Positions 17,683 through 28,018 of a stretch of 64,000 nucleotides of DNA are shown piece by piece; the stretch's first letter is position 1; the number at the start of each line of letters is the position of its first letter. Made by a program: the position numbers and the translations under genes. Origin of the DNA: Portulaca oleracea. Taxonomy: Eukaryota; Streptophyta; Magnoliopsida; Caryophyllales; Portulacaceae. The DNA lies in NCBI GenBank assembly GCA_029582165.1, contig CM055870.1, forward strand, positions 1,024,001 through 1,088,000, written 5' to 3'. The notes beneath the pieces are model-generated. The model was not told the origin of the DNA. It saw only the letters and a list, made by a program, of their open reading frames with translations, and searched no databases.

Positions 17683-17690
17683 TTTTGGAT

Positions 17691-17886
17691 CCGTTCTTTT
17701 ATGCGATTAGTAAGATATAAAGATAGTGTGGCGTGGAGAAATGGTAAAAATGACAATAAGGTGTAGAATTGTAAAATTTGTAAAAAGTATGATTGAAGTG
17801 ATAGACGAAGAGAATGAATATAAAAAGTAGAGGAAAAAAGTGAAAAGATATGTTAGTAATGATTGTGGTAAAGTGTAAAAGAACGG
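17691..17886. mobile_element. MITE, CCGTTCTTTTATGC family
   Basis: The ends are CCGTTCTTTTATGCG and, reverse-complemented, CCGTTCTTTTACAC. The interior shows the GTAATGATTGTGGTAAAGTG motif shared with copies elsewhere in this window (35930-36192, 47531-47824, 56577-56824, 58797-59130). It lies 8 bp from the preceding MITE. Confidence 0.65.
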
Positions 17887-18192
17887 AATGGGGTCAATAT
17901 ATTGTCCTGGATTATTATGTATTAAGGACTTTTAGAGTATTTGGATTGAAGTTTTTGATATTGTGTCATACATAGCCACTATATGTATTTTGTCTTCCAT
18001 CAACTATGAATTAGTGCTTTATTGATTTTATATGTACTTATCTAAACAAATTACATTATGTTCCAACAATGTTGCCGATAACATATTATTAATTTTTGAC
18101 ATATTCATCAAGGGTATTCCATGACGAACAAAAACAACCATGGATTGTCATATTAATATCCATGGATTACATATATAATGAACTATAGATGC
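17887..18192. other. Spacer between MITE and solo LTR
   Basis: About 300 bp of AT-rich DNA. I see nothing identifiable. Confidence 0.6.
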
Positions 18193-18197
18193 ATATA

Positions 18198-21100
18198 TGT
18201 AACACCCCAACCTTAATCACAGGGTTAAACTCTACTTAGAGAACCTAAGCCCGCGATTAGCGCAGCGGAACACCCCTTTTTTTTTTGGTTGAAGTGTCAC
18301 TGTCGTCTCCCAAAAGAGACAAGGCAACCACCCAAAGAAACTTCCAAAACCACCAGAACTTACTAACTTAACAACCTTCACATAGAAAACTTATACAACC
18401 CTTGGATCAAATACATCAACTTAAACATAGCTTAAAAACTGAAACAATTTCCAAAATCCTGCTCGCCCTTGCTAACCGATGATTTCCTTAGAGAACTACC
18501 TTGAGAGCCTTGAACTACTTTGGAACCGACTTGTCCTTGCCTTGGGAGCTCGAACCTCCTAAAACAAAACATTAAAACATTGCAAAAAGGTGAGTGGGGA
18601 AACACTCAATACGTAAACCTCCAGCACGTAAATCGTTCGAAAACGGTTTTGGTGCCGGCATTTAAACTCATTTTGAAAACAAGGGAAGGGGATTAAAACA
18701 GGACTTGAATGACATGATCATGAATATATGCATAAACATGAACAAATGAGAGTAGAAAGTAGGTGGAACCCTTACGATCGGTGCAAGCACCTCACACATG
18801 CGTATGCCCAAGTTGATCTAAACTTGGAATGGGTGATCATAAGCGATCGACCACGCAGTCAAGGCACTCTGATCAGGAGTGCTAAAACATGAAAGTAAAA
18901 TATAAGCATAGAATGCGGGTCCACTGTTAAATATAAAGACATTGTAAACCACAAAACTTGACATGGCATAAATTGAATGAATCATGACTATAACTTAGAT
19001 TGTAAAAGCTAGACAATTCGCGTACCTTGGGACGCTAAAGACCTTGGCGGCGCGTCTCAGCTTGGAGATGGCTTTCGAAACTTGTTAACTAAAATAAGAA
19101 TAAATAGAAATGAAGAACCGAATAAGGTTCTAAATTAGATTCACAAGTTTAGAAACTTAGTAATATAAATGAAATAACTTTAGGAATAAAATTTCAGGTT
19201 GTCTAGAAAATAGAGTTTATAGCATAACTTGAGTTAGGAAAATCGAAACGAAGTGAAAGAGTACATCCCGGAATAGGGAAAAACATAATCTACAACTTTG
19301 TTAACAGCACCAGAGGCTAAAAACGAGTGGAAGGGCTCCAAAATGGGCCCGGACAGAAGCTGTACATATAGAACCTTAGAATTTCCGGGTCGGATAAACA
19401 TGAGAATAATGACGTAGAAGATGATTCGAATAAAAGGGCTTGAATCCAAGAAAAATAAACTTGAATCGATGATGATTGGGGTAATTATAACTTGAAAGCT
19501 AGGATGAGAATGATGGATCCACATATGGTTGGATGATGTGATAGCAAATGAATGACGGAACGGAGTAAGACGTACACATCCGAATGTGATAAGAACAAGC
19601 TTGGATCGATGACTTAAGTACCAAAGATTGGATTGATTTAGGACTTGGAGGCTATCAAGCTAGAAGAAAATTCTTAGCTAAACCAAAGACATTGAACATT
19701 ATGCTAAAGAAAGATGGGGAAAAAGGTACTTTACCAAACTTACTAGCTTTTGGAAGCTATCCTTAAGACTCACTTAAGACTCCAAAATGGTACTCTTAGC
19801 CTTAAACACGTAACTCCAAAATGATAACTTATAACCATGACACATTTATTCTTAGAACCCCTTATTGGGTTGATTTGAGGCCCAAAAGATATTAATTTAC
19901 ATAGGCTAAATTGGGCAGAAACGTTGTTCTGGACAGCCCTGCTTCCCGGGCTCGTAACTCATACTCCCGATATCGGATGACTACGAATCATACCTTTCTG
20001 GAAAGCTTACAACGTGGCCTAAAACTTTCATGTTTACCACAAAAACTAAAGAGATCTCCAAAGGCACGAAAAACAGCCCTCAATACAGTGACTCAGAATT
20101 CGTGTATAAAATTGTACCTTCACGGTTTTGGTCGTAACTCGGGCTATACCTGTCGGAAACTTGAAATTCCAAAGCCTATGGTTTGCTAACACCTTAAGCT
20201 ATCAAATGGAGTAGAAATTTGAGCAAAAATCCCACTTTTATACTACTGTAAATTTCCAGAATCGAAATAGGGGCTTTAAATACCAACATCTCAGTTTTTA
20301 ATTGAGTTTTTCCCACTCTTAATCATATTAAACATAACCAAACCTCTCCTAACTTCAATCCACTATATTTCCAGAATATAAACCTTGAAAATTTACTCAT
20401 CAAGGACCTTAAAAACCACATGCAACCATGGATTAAACATAAACTCAACATAAAGGACTTGTTCTTGAACTCTTGCACCAAAACCTCACTAATTCACCCA
20501 AATTAAACATAATAACACTTAATTCATAATCTCAAAACATAAACACAGCCCTTATATGCTAAGAATCTCTCAAGAATTTCACATGCATTAACATATAATC
20601 ATCATCCACCATGAATTCATCCACAAAACCTCATAAACACTTAGAAACACACATGCATGTACTCAAAACTTAACCCTAACTTAACCAATACAATTGTATA
20701 CTTGAATTCAAGATAAAAGAGAGTAAAAGAGATAGAAATTACAAAAGAAACATATGTAAAACATAGATTTTCATATTAGGGTTTAGAGAAATTGAAATTG
20801 GGGGTTTTGAGAGGTTACCCTTGAAGATGAATTTGGAAAAAAACACAAGAGGGAGGAAGAGGAGGGCGGCGACCACTGGCGGCTGGCGGTTTCCGGCGCC
20901 GGCTGGCCGGAAAAAGAGTGGTGGTGGTGGCTGGGAGTGGTCGGCCGGTTGGAGGGAGAAGGAGGAAGGGAGAGCTCTTGAGAGTTGTCTAATTTAAGTG
21001 GGAGTAAAAATGACTTAAACCCCTCCTCACTAAAACACATATAGCTATCATTTAATTAAAACTAATACTAATAATAACTAAAACAAAACCTTAATTAAAT

Positions 21101-21606
21101 AGTAATAGGATGATAACAATAGGATAAATATATTGTAATTATTGTAATAAATTGAAGTATTGGGTTTTTGTAGGAAATTAAATATATTGATAATAATTTG
21201 GTAACATAAAAATAAAATACAATGGAATTTGGATTAAGAATAATAAAGTGGAAAAATTACCTCTTTAAAATTATGTAAAGGAAATGAAACCAAATAAATT
21301 AAAATTGGGACGGTAAAATATATATAGAACCCGAGACGTATAACTATTAGCCGATTCTCGGTAAATAAATTTATAACATAAATCGTATAACCTGAAATAC
21401 TTTAACTCATTGAATGAATATGTAAAGTAAATTTTTTTTAAGCCGATAGTTCGGCACCTTAGCCATCTCCTGCACGAGACTTGACACCGATATCAATAAA
21501 TAAATAAGTAAATAAATAAAGGTAAACGCGAAAAATTAATAACGCGATTTGGATAATTATTGTGATTTATAGATAATTAAACATGATTTTGGGGTGGGTT
21601 ATTACA
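18198..21606. mobile_element. Solo LTR, probably of a Ty3-type retrotransposon
   Basis: The 3409-bp block begins TGTAACACCCC and ends GGGTGGGTTATTACA, so it has the TG...CA ends of an LTR. It is flanked by the perfect 5-bp direct repeat ATATA (18193-18197 and 21607-21611), the duplication size made by LTR-retrotransposon integrases. No gag, pol, primer-binding site or second LTR is present, so recombination between two LTRs is the simplest explanation. The length suits long-LTR Ty3/gypsy lineages. A GC-rich CCGGC-containing patch lies near 20870-20960. The short ORFs inside do not resemble known proteins. Confidence 0.75.
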
Positions 21607-21633
21607 ATATATTAAATCCTACATGACGGAATT

Positions 21634-21675
21634 GAAGAAGAAGAATAAGAAGAAGAAGAAGAAGAAGAAGAAGAG
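21634..21675. repeat. (GAA)n microsatellite
   Basis: A run of GAA/AAG triplets with one AAT interruption, lying between the solo LTR and the MULE. Confidence 0.95.
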
Positions 21676-21824
21676 GACGAGATTCTGAAGAATTAATCCG
21701 TTATTAATATTAATAGGTTTACAGTCCAGACAACTTTTTCTTTGCAAAGAACCTCATATTTCCTTCCTCTCCTTGAGCAACTTCAATTCCCAGGCAGCAG
21801 AATGCCCAAAAAAAACCCGTTTAC

Positions 21825-21856
21825 TATACGTCGCCCACCTTTTTACTAATGTCGCC
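21825..21856 (+). repeat. MULE terminal inverted repeat, left core
   Basis: 32 bp identical to the reverse complement of 27987-28018. Confidence 0.95.
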
Positions 21857-22139
21857 TACCTTTTCATTTTAATTTCCAATCATGCCCTTCACCCTCATAA
21901 TCTTACTCTCCACCTTCTCTCTAGTTTATCTCTCTAAAAAGCGCTCTCTACCAACGACAACGAGGGACGCTACAACATCAACATCTTCCCGGAGATTGAA
22001 AACGACGATATTCTTGTAAGTTTTATGTGTTTATAATTGTTAAATATAAATTTATTAATTTGAAAAAAAAACATGAAAAATCCGGAAAAATGGCCCGTGC
22101 CGCGTGCCGATCTCTTCAAACCGCGGCGGGTTTTTTTTA

Positions 22140-22800
22140 TTAATTCCAAATATTTATATTTATTTTTGATAAATGTAATAATTATAATATTGTAAAATAT
22201 GAATATTTAATATAATTGTAATTTTGTTATAAATTATATTTAAAAGATGAATGGTATTAATATTAATATTGTGACTGTTTTTGTTATTGTTTAATTTAAT
22301 TGCATTTTAAATTTATGTTAATTATCAATGTAAATGTTAATATTATTAATATTAATGTTAATATAATTGTTATTATTATTGTTAATGTATTTTATTAATT
22401 AGGTATTTATGATAATATTAGTAATAATAATATTAATAATTATAATATTGTAAAAGATGAATATTTATTAATTGTAAATCTATTCTCAATAGTGTTATAA
22501 AAGTTATATATTATATTTAAATATGAATGTTATTATTATTGTGATTATTATTATTGTTATTATTTAATTTAATTGTTATTGTTATTATGTAAATTATTTG
22601 TTATTGTTATTATTTAGTTTAATTGTCACTGTTATTATTTAGTTTAATTTTTATTGTTATTATTTAATTTATTTGTTATTATGATAATTATTAATCTAAA
22701 TGTTAATATTATTGTTATTATTTAATTTATTTGTTATTATGTTAATTATCAATCTAAATGTTAATATTATTGTTATTATTTAATTTAGATTTTAGGGTTT
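22140..22800. repeat. AT-rich TTATTGTTA-type array in putative 5' intron of the plant-mobile-domain gene
   Basis: Almost only ATT, GTT and TAA triplets, with a local ~60-bp tandem duplication around 22674-22790 (TTATTTGTTATTATG...AATCTAAATGTTAATATT). A splice donor-like CTTGTAAGT (about 22012-22020) and acceptor TGCAG (22839-22843) bracket it, so it may be an intron in the 5' leader. Confidence 0.6.
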
Positions 22801-22852
22801 AGATTATCAATCTATAGTCAAATATTTTATTATTATTATGCAGTGATCTAAT

Positions 22853-24859
22853 ATGGCGGTAGGGCGTGGCTTCGGTTTCTAGATAGGTCGAACCAACTTC
22901 CGTTGGAGGGGGTGAATCGGGAACCCGCACCGACGTAATGTGATGCGTCAAGACGACGTGGGCCGAGGTATCAAAGCTGTTGATGCGGTAGAAGCACCTG
23001 TTGATGCGGTTGGGCAGCAGGACACGCACAGTCAGACCACGCAAGGCTTAATTGACCATATCAATGAACATGTTGATTACTCAACCGACACGGAGACAAC
23101 GGGGACGACGGACAGAGCACAAGTCCCGGGCGATCCTACTTCTACTGCACAGCGAAGGGGTTCGAGCCGTTGAGAGATGCGTCGTGGAGGTTTGCCCCAT
23201 CGCGACATGGGGAGACGCAGTGGCGAGGTTGGCAAGCAGCAGAATGGCAGTGCAGAGTAAGAGCGGAGAAATGAGGAAGACGGAAGATTGATGGTAATGT
23301 TCCCGGGGGACCACAATTGGGGGACATTATACCGAGCTTTGGAGGTCACATCGCTCGGGTAATATGGGATGGTCGGGAGCGTTCGTCGGGAGCAGTTCTT
23401 GACTGCGTGACGAAGAGGAATGCGTTGAGGGAATTGAGGTCAATGAGGCCCGCAATGGATCTGTATGCGAGTGCCGCAAAATGTCCAACTGACCACTTTG
23501 GTAGATTTGATGTATGAAAACATCGATATGACGCTGATCTCGGCCTTCGTTGAGAGGTGGCAACCCGACACAAACACATTTCACCTTCCCTTTGGTGAAA
23601 TGACTATCATGCTGCACGATGTGGAACACATTTTGGGCCTTCCAGTTGATGGTATGATGCCTGATTGTCTTGCTCGGGCAGCGGTTAATGAGTTCATTTC
23701 GGCTATTTTCATGAAGCCTATCACGCCGAACTAAAGAAAATGGGCATTTATGACAAGGGTGCCATGGTGATGTCGATTTGAGGTCGATTCTTTCGCCATG
23801 TACCCCCTTCCCTATAGGACACGTGCATGGTTGTTGAGCTTGTTAGGAAACACTATCCTCGTGGACAAATCGAGGGATAGAGTACGTCCGCATCCGTGGC
23901 CTAGCACTGATATTATCGATACTGATTGCTGGTACGATTACATCGCGCACTGTATCGATAGTTAGGGATGGCGGCGAAGGTGGGACAATGAAGATAGCCG
24001 GTGTTTGACCCTTTGCGAGCCTGGATATATGAGTATTTTCCATCATTTAGGCCACAGCGAGCAACCGGTTCGGGATCATGCGCCAAGTGGTTTCCCACCA
24101 CATGGCTAGATCGAGACACGCCACGCGCGTTGAGGGCCTCCCGACGCGCGTTGACGCCCGATAAGGTGTGTTGGTGCCCTTATGGAGGTACACCTTACAG
24201 GACCTGCCAGAGGACGTTGTACATAGGCCCCATTCGTGCATATGACGTGACAGAGTGGTACATGCCTGATCGCGTTGTCCGTCAGATAGGGCACCGACAA
24301 CATGTTCCCCAATGTTGCCCCGCCCTAGAAAGTCGAACGACGCCGCGGGCCGCATGATTGGAGTTTGATGAGCTCGGTGTCAACACTGCTTGGGGGACAT
24401 TTCCTTTTGGTTACATGTTGTCCCTGACGGCTTTGCCACGCACAAAACGTGTGCCTTTTGAAGTGGATGATGCATATAATGATTGGTTTATGGTACATTC
24501 TCATAAGTTTTTGATCAACAACACCTCCACCAGCCAATCCACAATCGATGAGCCGCGTTCCCTCGAACAGGTACAAACCTCTAAGCATGCTTTAATAGTA
24601 GTTTTGCATATTTTACTCAATTATAAGCTAACAAATGTTATTATTAAATAACTTTCTATTTTTTTCATAGTGGTCATATGTGTGGGCGAAACTAGCGAAT
24701 ACGAAGTTGCAGCCACCTAGTCGTAACGAAGCGACAAGGCTAGTGAGTGATCACAGTTTCACAACTATGTCTGATATGTATGCTCAATGGTGTGCACAAA
24801 TGAATATTCAGGTCCCCGTGCAACAAGACGACCAGGAGGAGGAGGAGGAGGAGGAGTAG
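22853..24859 (+). pseudogene. Plant mobile domain (PMD, MAIN/MAIL1-like) gene carried by the MULE, frameshifted
   Basis: Hallmarks of PMD proteins (often annotated 'phosphatase 7 long form homolog') occur in the right order but in several frames. GDIIPSFGGHIARVIWDGRE (from 23317) is followed by LISAFVERWQPDTNTFHLPF and GEMTIMLHDVEHILGLPVDG (23540-23660, shifted frame). Next come RTRAWLLSLLGNTILVDKS (about 23818-23875), WIYEYFPSFRP (about 24022-24054) and a PYMPDRVLRQ-like YMPDRVVRQIGHRQ (about 24262-24303). A probable last exon, 24671-24859, follows a CAG|GTACAA donor at 24570 and ends in an acidic Glu run. At least three frame changes, plus stops near 23735 and 23965, make a functional product unlikely. 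PMD proteins such as MAIN and MAIL1 act in gene expression and transposon silencing; copies carried by transposons are known. Confidence 0.85.
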
Positions 24860-25090
24860 AATTAGTTGTTAATTTTTAATTTGTGTAGAACATTTTAATT
24901 TTTAGGTTGATTGTCTGTCGTTTTAAGACTGATGTAAGTTTAAATTTGTGTGGGTGTATCGTAGACTTGATGTATTGTGCGGTATTTTAATTGTTGGTTT
25001 TACAGTTGTGCAGTTTATTTAAAGTAATTCAGCACCACTAATTATCACAATAAAATGAACAAGAATTTAACATGCGCCGTGGAGACAATG

Positions 25091-27864
25091 TCATGCCATA
25101 CAAATACATATGTGCGGGGGGCTGATCTCTGGATCAGGAATATCGGCACTCTCGGGATTCAACCTCTCGTGGATGACCTGGGATACGTCGCGTATCACTG
25201 CTGGATCTTTCTCCCGAACCTGTTGCACGAGGAACTCAAACAGCTTCAAGTCCCGGGACGATGGATCATCATTTGACCCCGGGGTGTCACCATCTCCAAT
25301 GACCGTGAGTTGTCTCCAGAACATTATTAAATTTGTATACTGCAACTGCTCTCCATTATTGTACAAGTGCATAATAGAACACGCACACGGAAGGTGGTGG
25401 GTTGACCACAACTTGTGATCGCACTTGGGTGTGCCTGTAGCTTTCCTCATCTTCACCATTTCACTGAACTCCAACGCTAATAAATCAATGGAATAGTGAG
25501 AAACATGACCGCAAATGCATGAAGAATCGAGATTCCCTATGATATCTATGCGCACTCATAGATTGTTCAAGCAACCTCTTAATCTCGGTATGTTGATTCT
25601 CCAAATGATGGTGAATCCTCACAAAGACACGATCAAATGTGCCTCTCCCTTCCGATATAATATTTCGAGTAGAATGGCTCTCCACCTGGAAGTCGCAGTT
25701 GTTCCCAAAGTGAGGACCACATCGGTGAAAGCACAAATAAATTTCTCCTTATACGGCATCCACGTATCATTAAGATACTTCACAACATCTTTGTTCTTTC
25801 CAATCCACATGCTTTGGAGAGTCATCCACTTCATCTCGAAAATCTCAACAATCAGGCATAAACAATGGGATTCCGTAAATGATGTTTGAAATGTAGCCCG
25901 CAACCATTTTTCTTCCCAAGAAGCGTTGACTTTATTCTCCACATCGCTCCCAATATGCCATACACAAAAGGTGAGGCACACTGGGAAAACTCGCAATAGC
26001 TCCACTCAACGCGCACTCCTTGTCCGTCACAAACACACCCGAGTAACATCGGGACCCAACAACTCATGCAACTTCCAAAGCAACCACTCATAGGATTCCT
26101 TCTTCTCGCCCCGCATGAATGAGTAAGCAATCGAAGTTTTTGTTAGTCGACACGCCAACCACCGCATAAGGGTCACTTCCTTGTTTGTCTTATATGTACC
26201 GTCGATGAGAATTACATTCGGCACGCACGAGCAACTTCAATGCGTACGGGTGACATAAAAAGAGTTGACGAAGATTGCCATCATCTTCAAAGTTTGTATA
26301 GGAGATGTACCCGCCAGCCTTAGCCAAGTGGAGACATTGTTGGGGAGTTGTCCTCCCATCCATACCCTCGGCGCGCATCTTTGCCCGCTCGTTGTATACT
26401 TGTCGAATGTTTGAATTAGAACCAGGGAACTTTATCTTCAGCGAAGTCTGTATAGTGGCCGGCGTGCACCCCGTGTCGGTCATTTCACGCACATGTTGTT
26501 TCATCTCAGAGTTCAATGGGTTTCCGTGACGATGTCCTTCCTCGTACACGATGAATCTATGATTGTGCTTCCCCCTATCTCCATCACAAGCACGAATTCG
26601 CCATTCTGTTTCATTACGTGTCCACGCTACAATGGCAAATTTACAACTGCACGCCTTCGTCGACGTCGTCCGACCACTCGCTGCTACATCAAGATCAATC
26701 ATTTTCCCGCGATATTTGCCGTACCTATAACACTTCAAGTAACACCTCCGCGCACTATCTAAATCTTTTTGCTTGTATGATGCCCTTACAAACCTAAACT
26801 CAATGCCCCGAGCTATATCGTTGGCCCACTCAAGAACTGCTTCTATATTTTCAAACACATCTTGTGTCACAAAGAACGAGGAATAATCAACACCGTCTCC
26901 GCCAAACTCCTCTAGCTCAAACTGCAGAACAATGTGACATTCATTAATCACCCCAATATTTACCCAATTATACTAAAATAATTAACAATAAAACTAATCA
27001 CTTAGAATATCAATGACAATAACATTATTAATTACAATAACAGTAATATTAATAACAATAATATTAACAATTACATTCATAAACCTAAATAATAAACCCT
27101 AAACATTATTAATAATAATATTAATAATCATAATAATTAACGCTTCAATTATCAATTACAATTTCACTAAACACATTAATTATTAATAATAAAAATAATT
27201 ACCACTTCAAGTAACAATTTCCTATACACATTAGTTATTAATAATCATAATAATTAACACTTCAAATAAGGATTACAATAAACACATTATTTATTAATAT
27301 TCAAGTAACAATTTCAATAAACACATTAATTATTAATAATCATAACATTTAACCCTTCAACACATTATTTATTAAAACATATAATTTGAAATAAATTATC
27401 ATTAAAAATCAACACATTATTAATAATAACAAAAACATAATCAACAATAATAACAATAATAACACAATATATAATTAAAAATAAAAACAATAATTAAAAA
27501 ATAATAATAACACATATACAATTAAAAATAATTAATAATTAATAATAATAACTAAAAAATTAATAATAATAAAAATTATTTCAAAAAAAAAAAAGAAAAT
27601 CACCGGCCACAACATACCAGCAAAGACACCTGCTGCCACAGCGTTAGCCCGGATAATCAGCGGTATTGCCGTGCATTCTGCGCGGCACCTACCGCCGTGC
27701 TGCCGCGATCCTCGCGCGGCAAGTCCGCGGTGATTTGCCGGTTGCAGCACGCCGCAATTTTAATTTTTCATAAAATTCGAAAATTAACAAAATTTAGTAC
27801 AAAAAATGTAATTTTACAAACTAACCTCCTCCGCTTCGGATGAATTTCCACTTTCCATTGACAT
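25091..27864 (-). pseudogene. MULE transposase (FAR1/MuDR-like), multiply frameshifted
   Basis: A first exon 27864-27826 (MSMESGNSSEAEE) with donor GAG|GTTAG appears to join an exon starting at 26921 (FELEEFGGDG) after a CTGCAG acceptor. The frame then stays open to about 26200 through a FAR1-type region containing SCKFAIVAW and HNHRFIVYEEGHRH. The transposase core follows in changing frames: NVILIDGTYKTNKEV (first catalytic Asp region), a degraded VTDKECAL-like block, YLNDTWMPYKEKFICAFTDV, and a SWIM-like zinc finger, CDHKLWSTHHLPCACSI. About five frame changes occur between 26220 and 25500. A functional enzyme is excluded unless the assembly is wrong. Confidence 0.88.
26960..27600. repeat. 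AT-rich array with ~75-bp tandem units, transposase intron 1
   Basis: Between 27133 and 27390 the block CACATTAATTATTAATAATC... TTCAAGTAACAATTTC recurs about four times with divergence. The whole stretch lies inside the inferred first intron of the transposase gene and mirrors the AT-rich block on the other side of the element. Confidence 0.65.
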
Positions 27865-27986
27865 TTTAAATTTAATTTCAAAAATGTAATATTTTAGGTT
27901 GAGAGAATTTGAGAGGAAGAGGGAGAGGAGAGAGAGAGATGAGAGAGAGGAGAGAGAGGGGCAAGGGTATAAAATGTCTTTTGGGG

Positions 27987-28018
27987 GGCGACATTAGTAA
28001 AAAGGTGGGCGACGTATA
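27987..28018 (-). repeat. MULE terminal inverted repeat, right core
   Basis: 32 bp identical to the reverse complement of 21825-21856. Confidence 0.95.

Noticed and set aside
23077..24355. Overlapping 60-100-codon minus-strand ORFs
   Set aside because: Shadows of the GC-rich PMD pseudogene; the plus strand carries the recognisable motifs.
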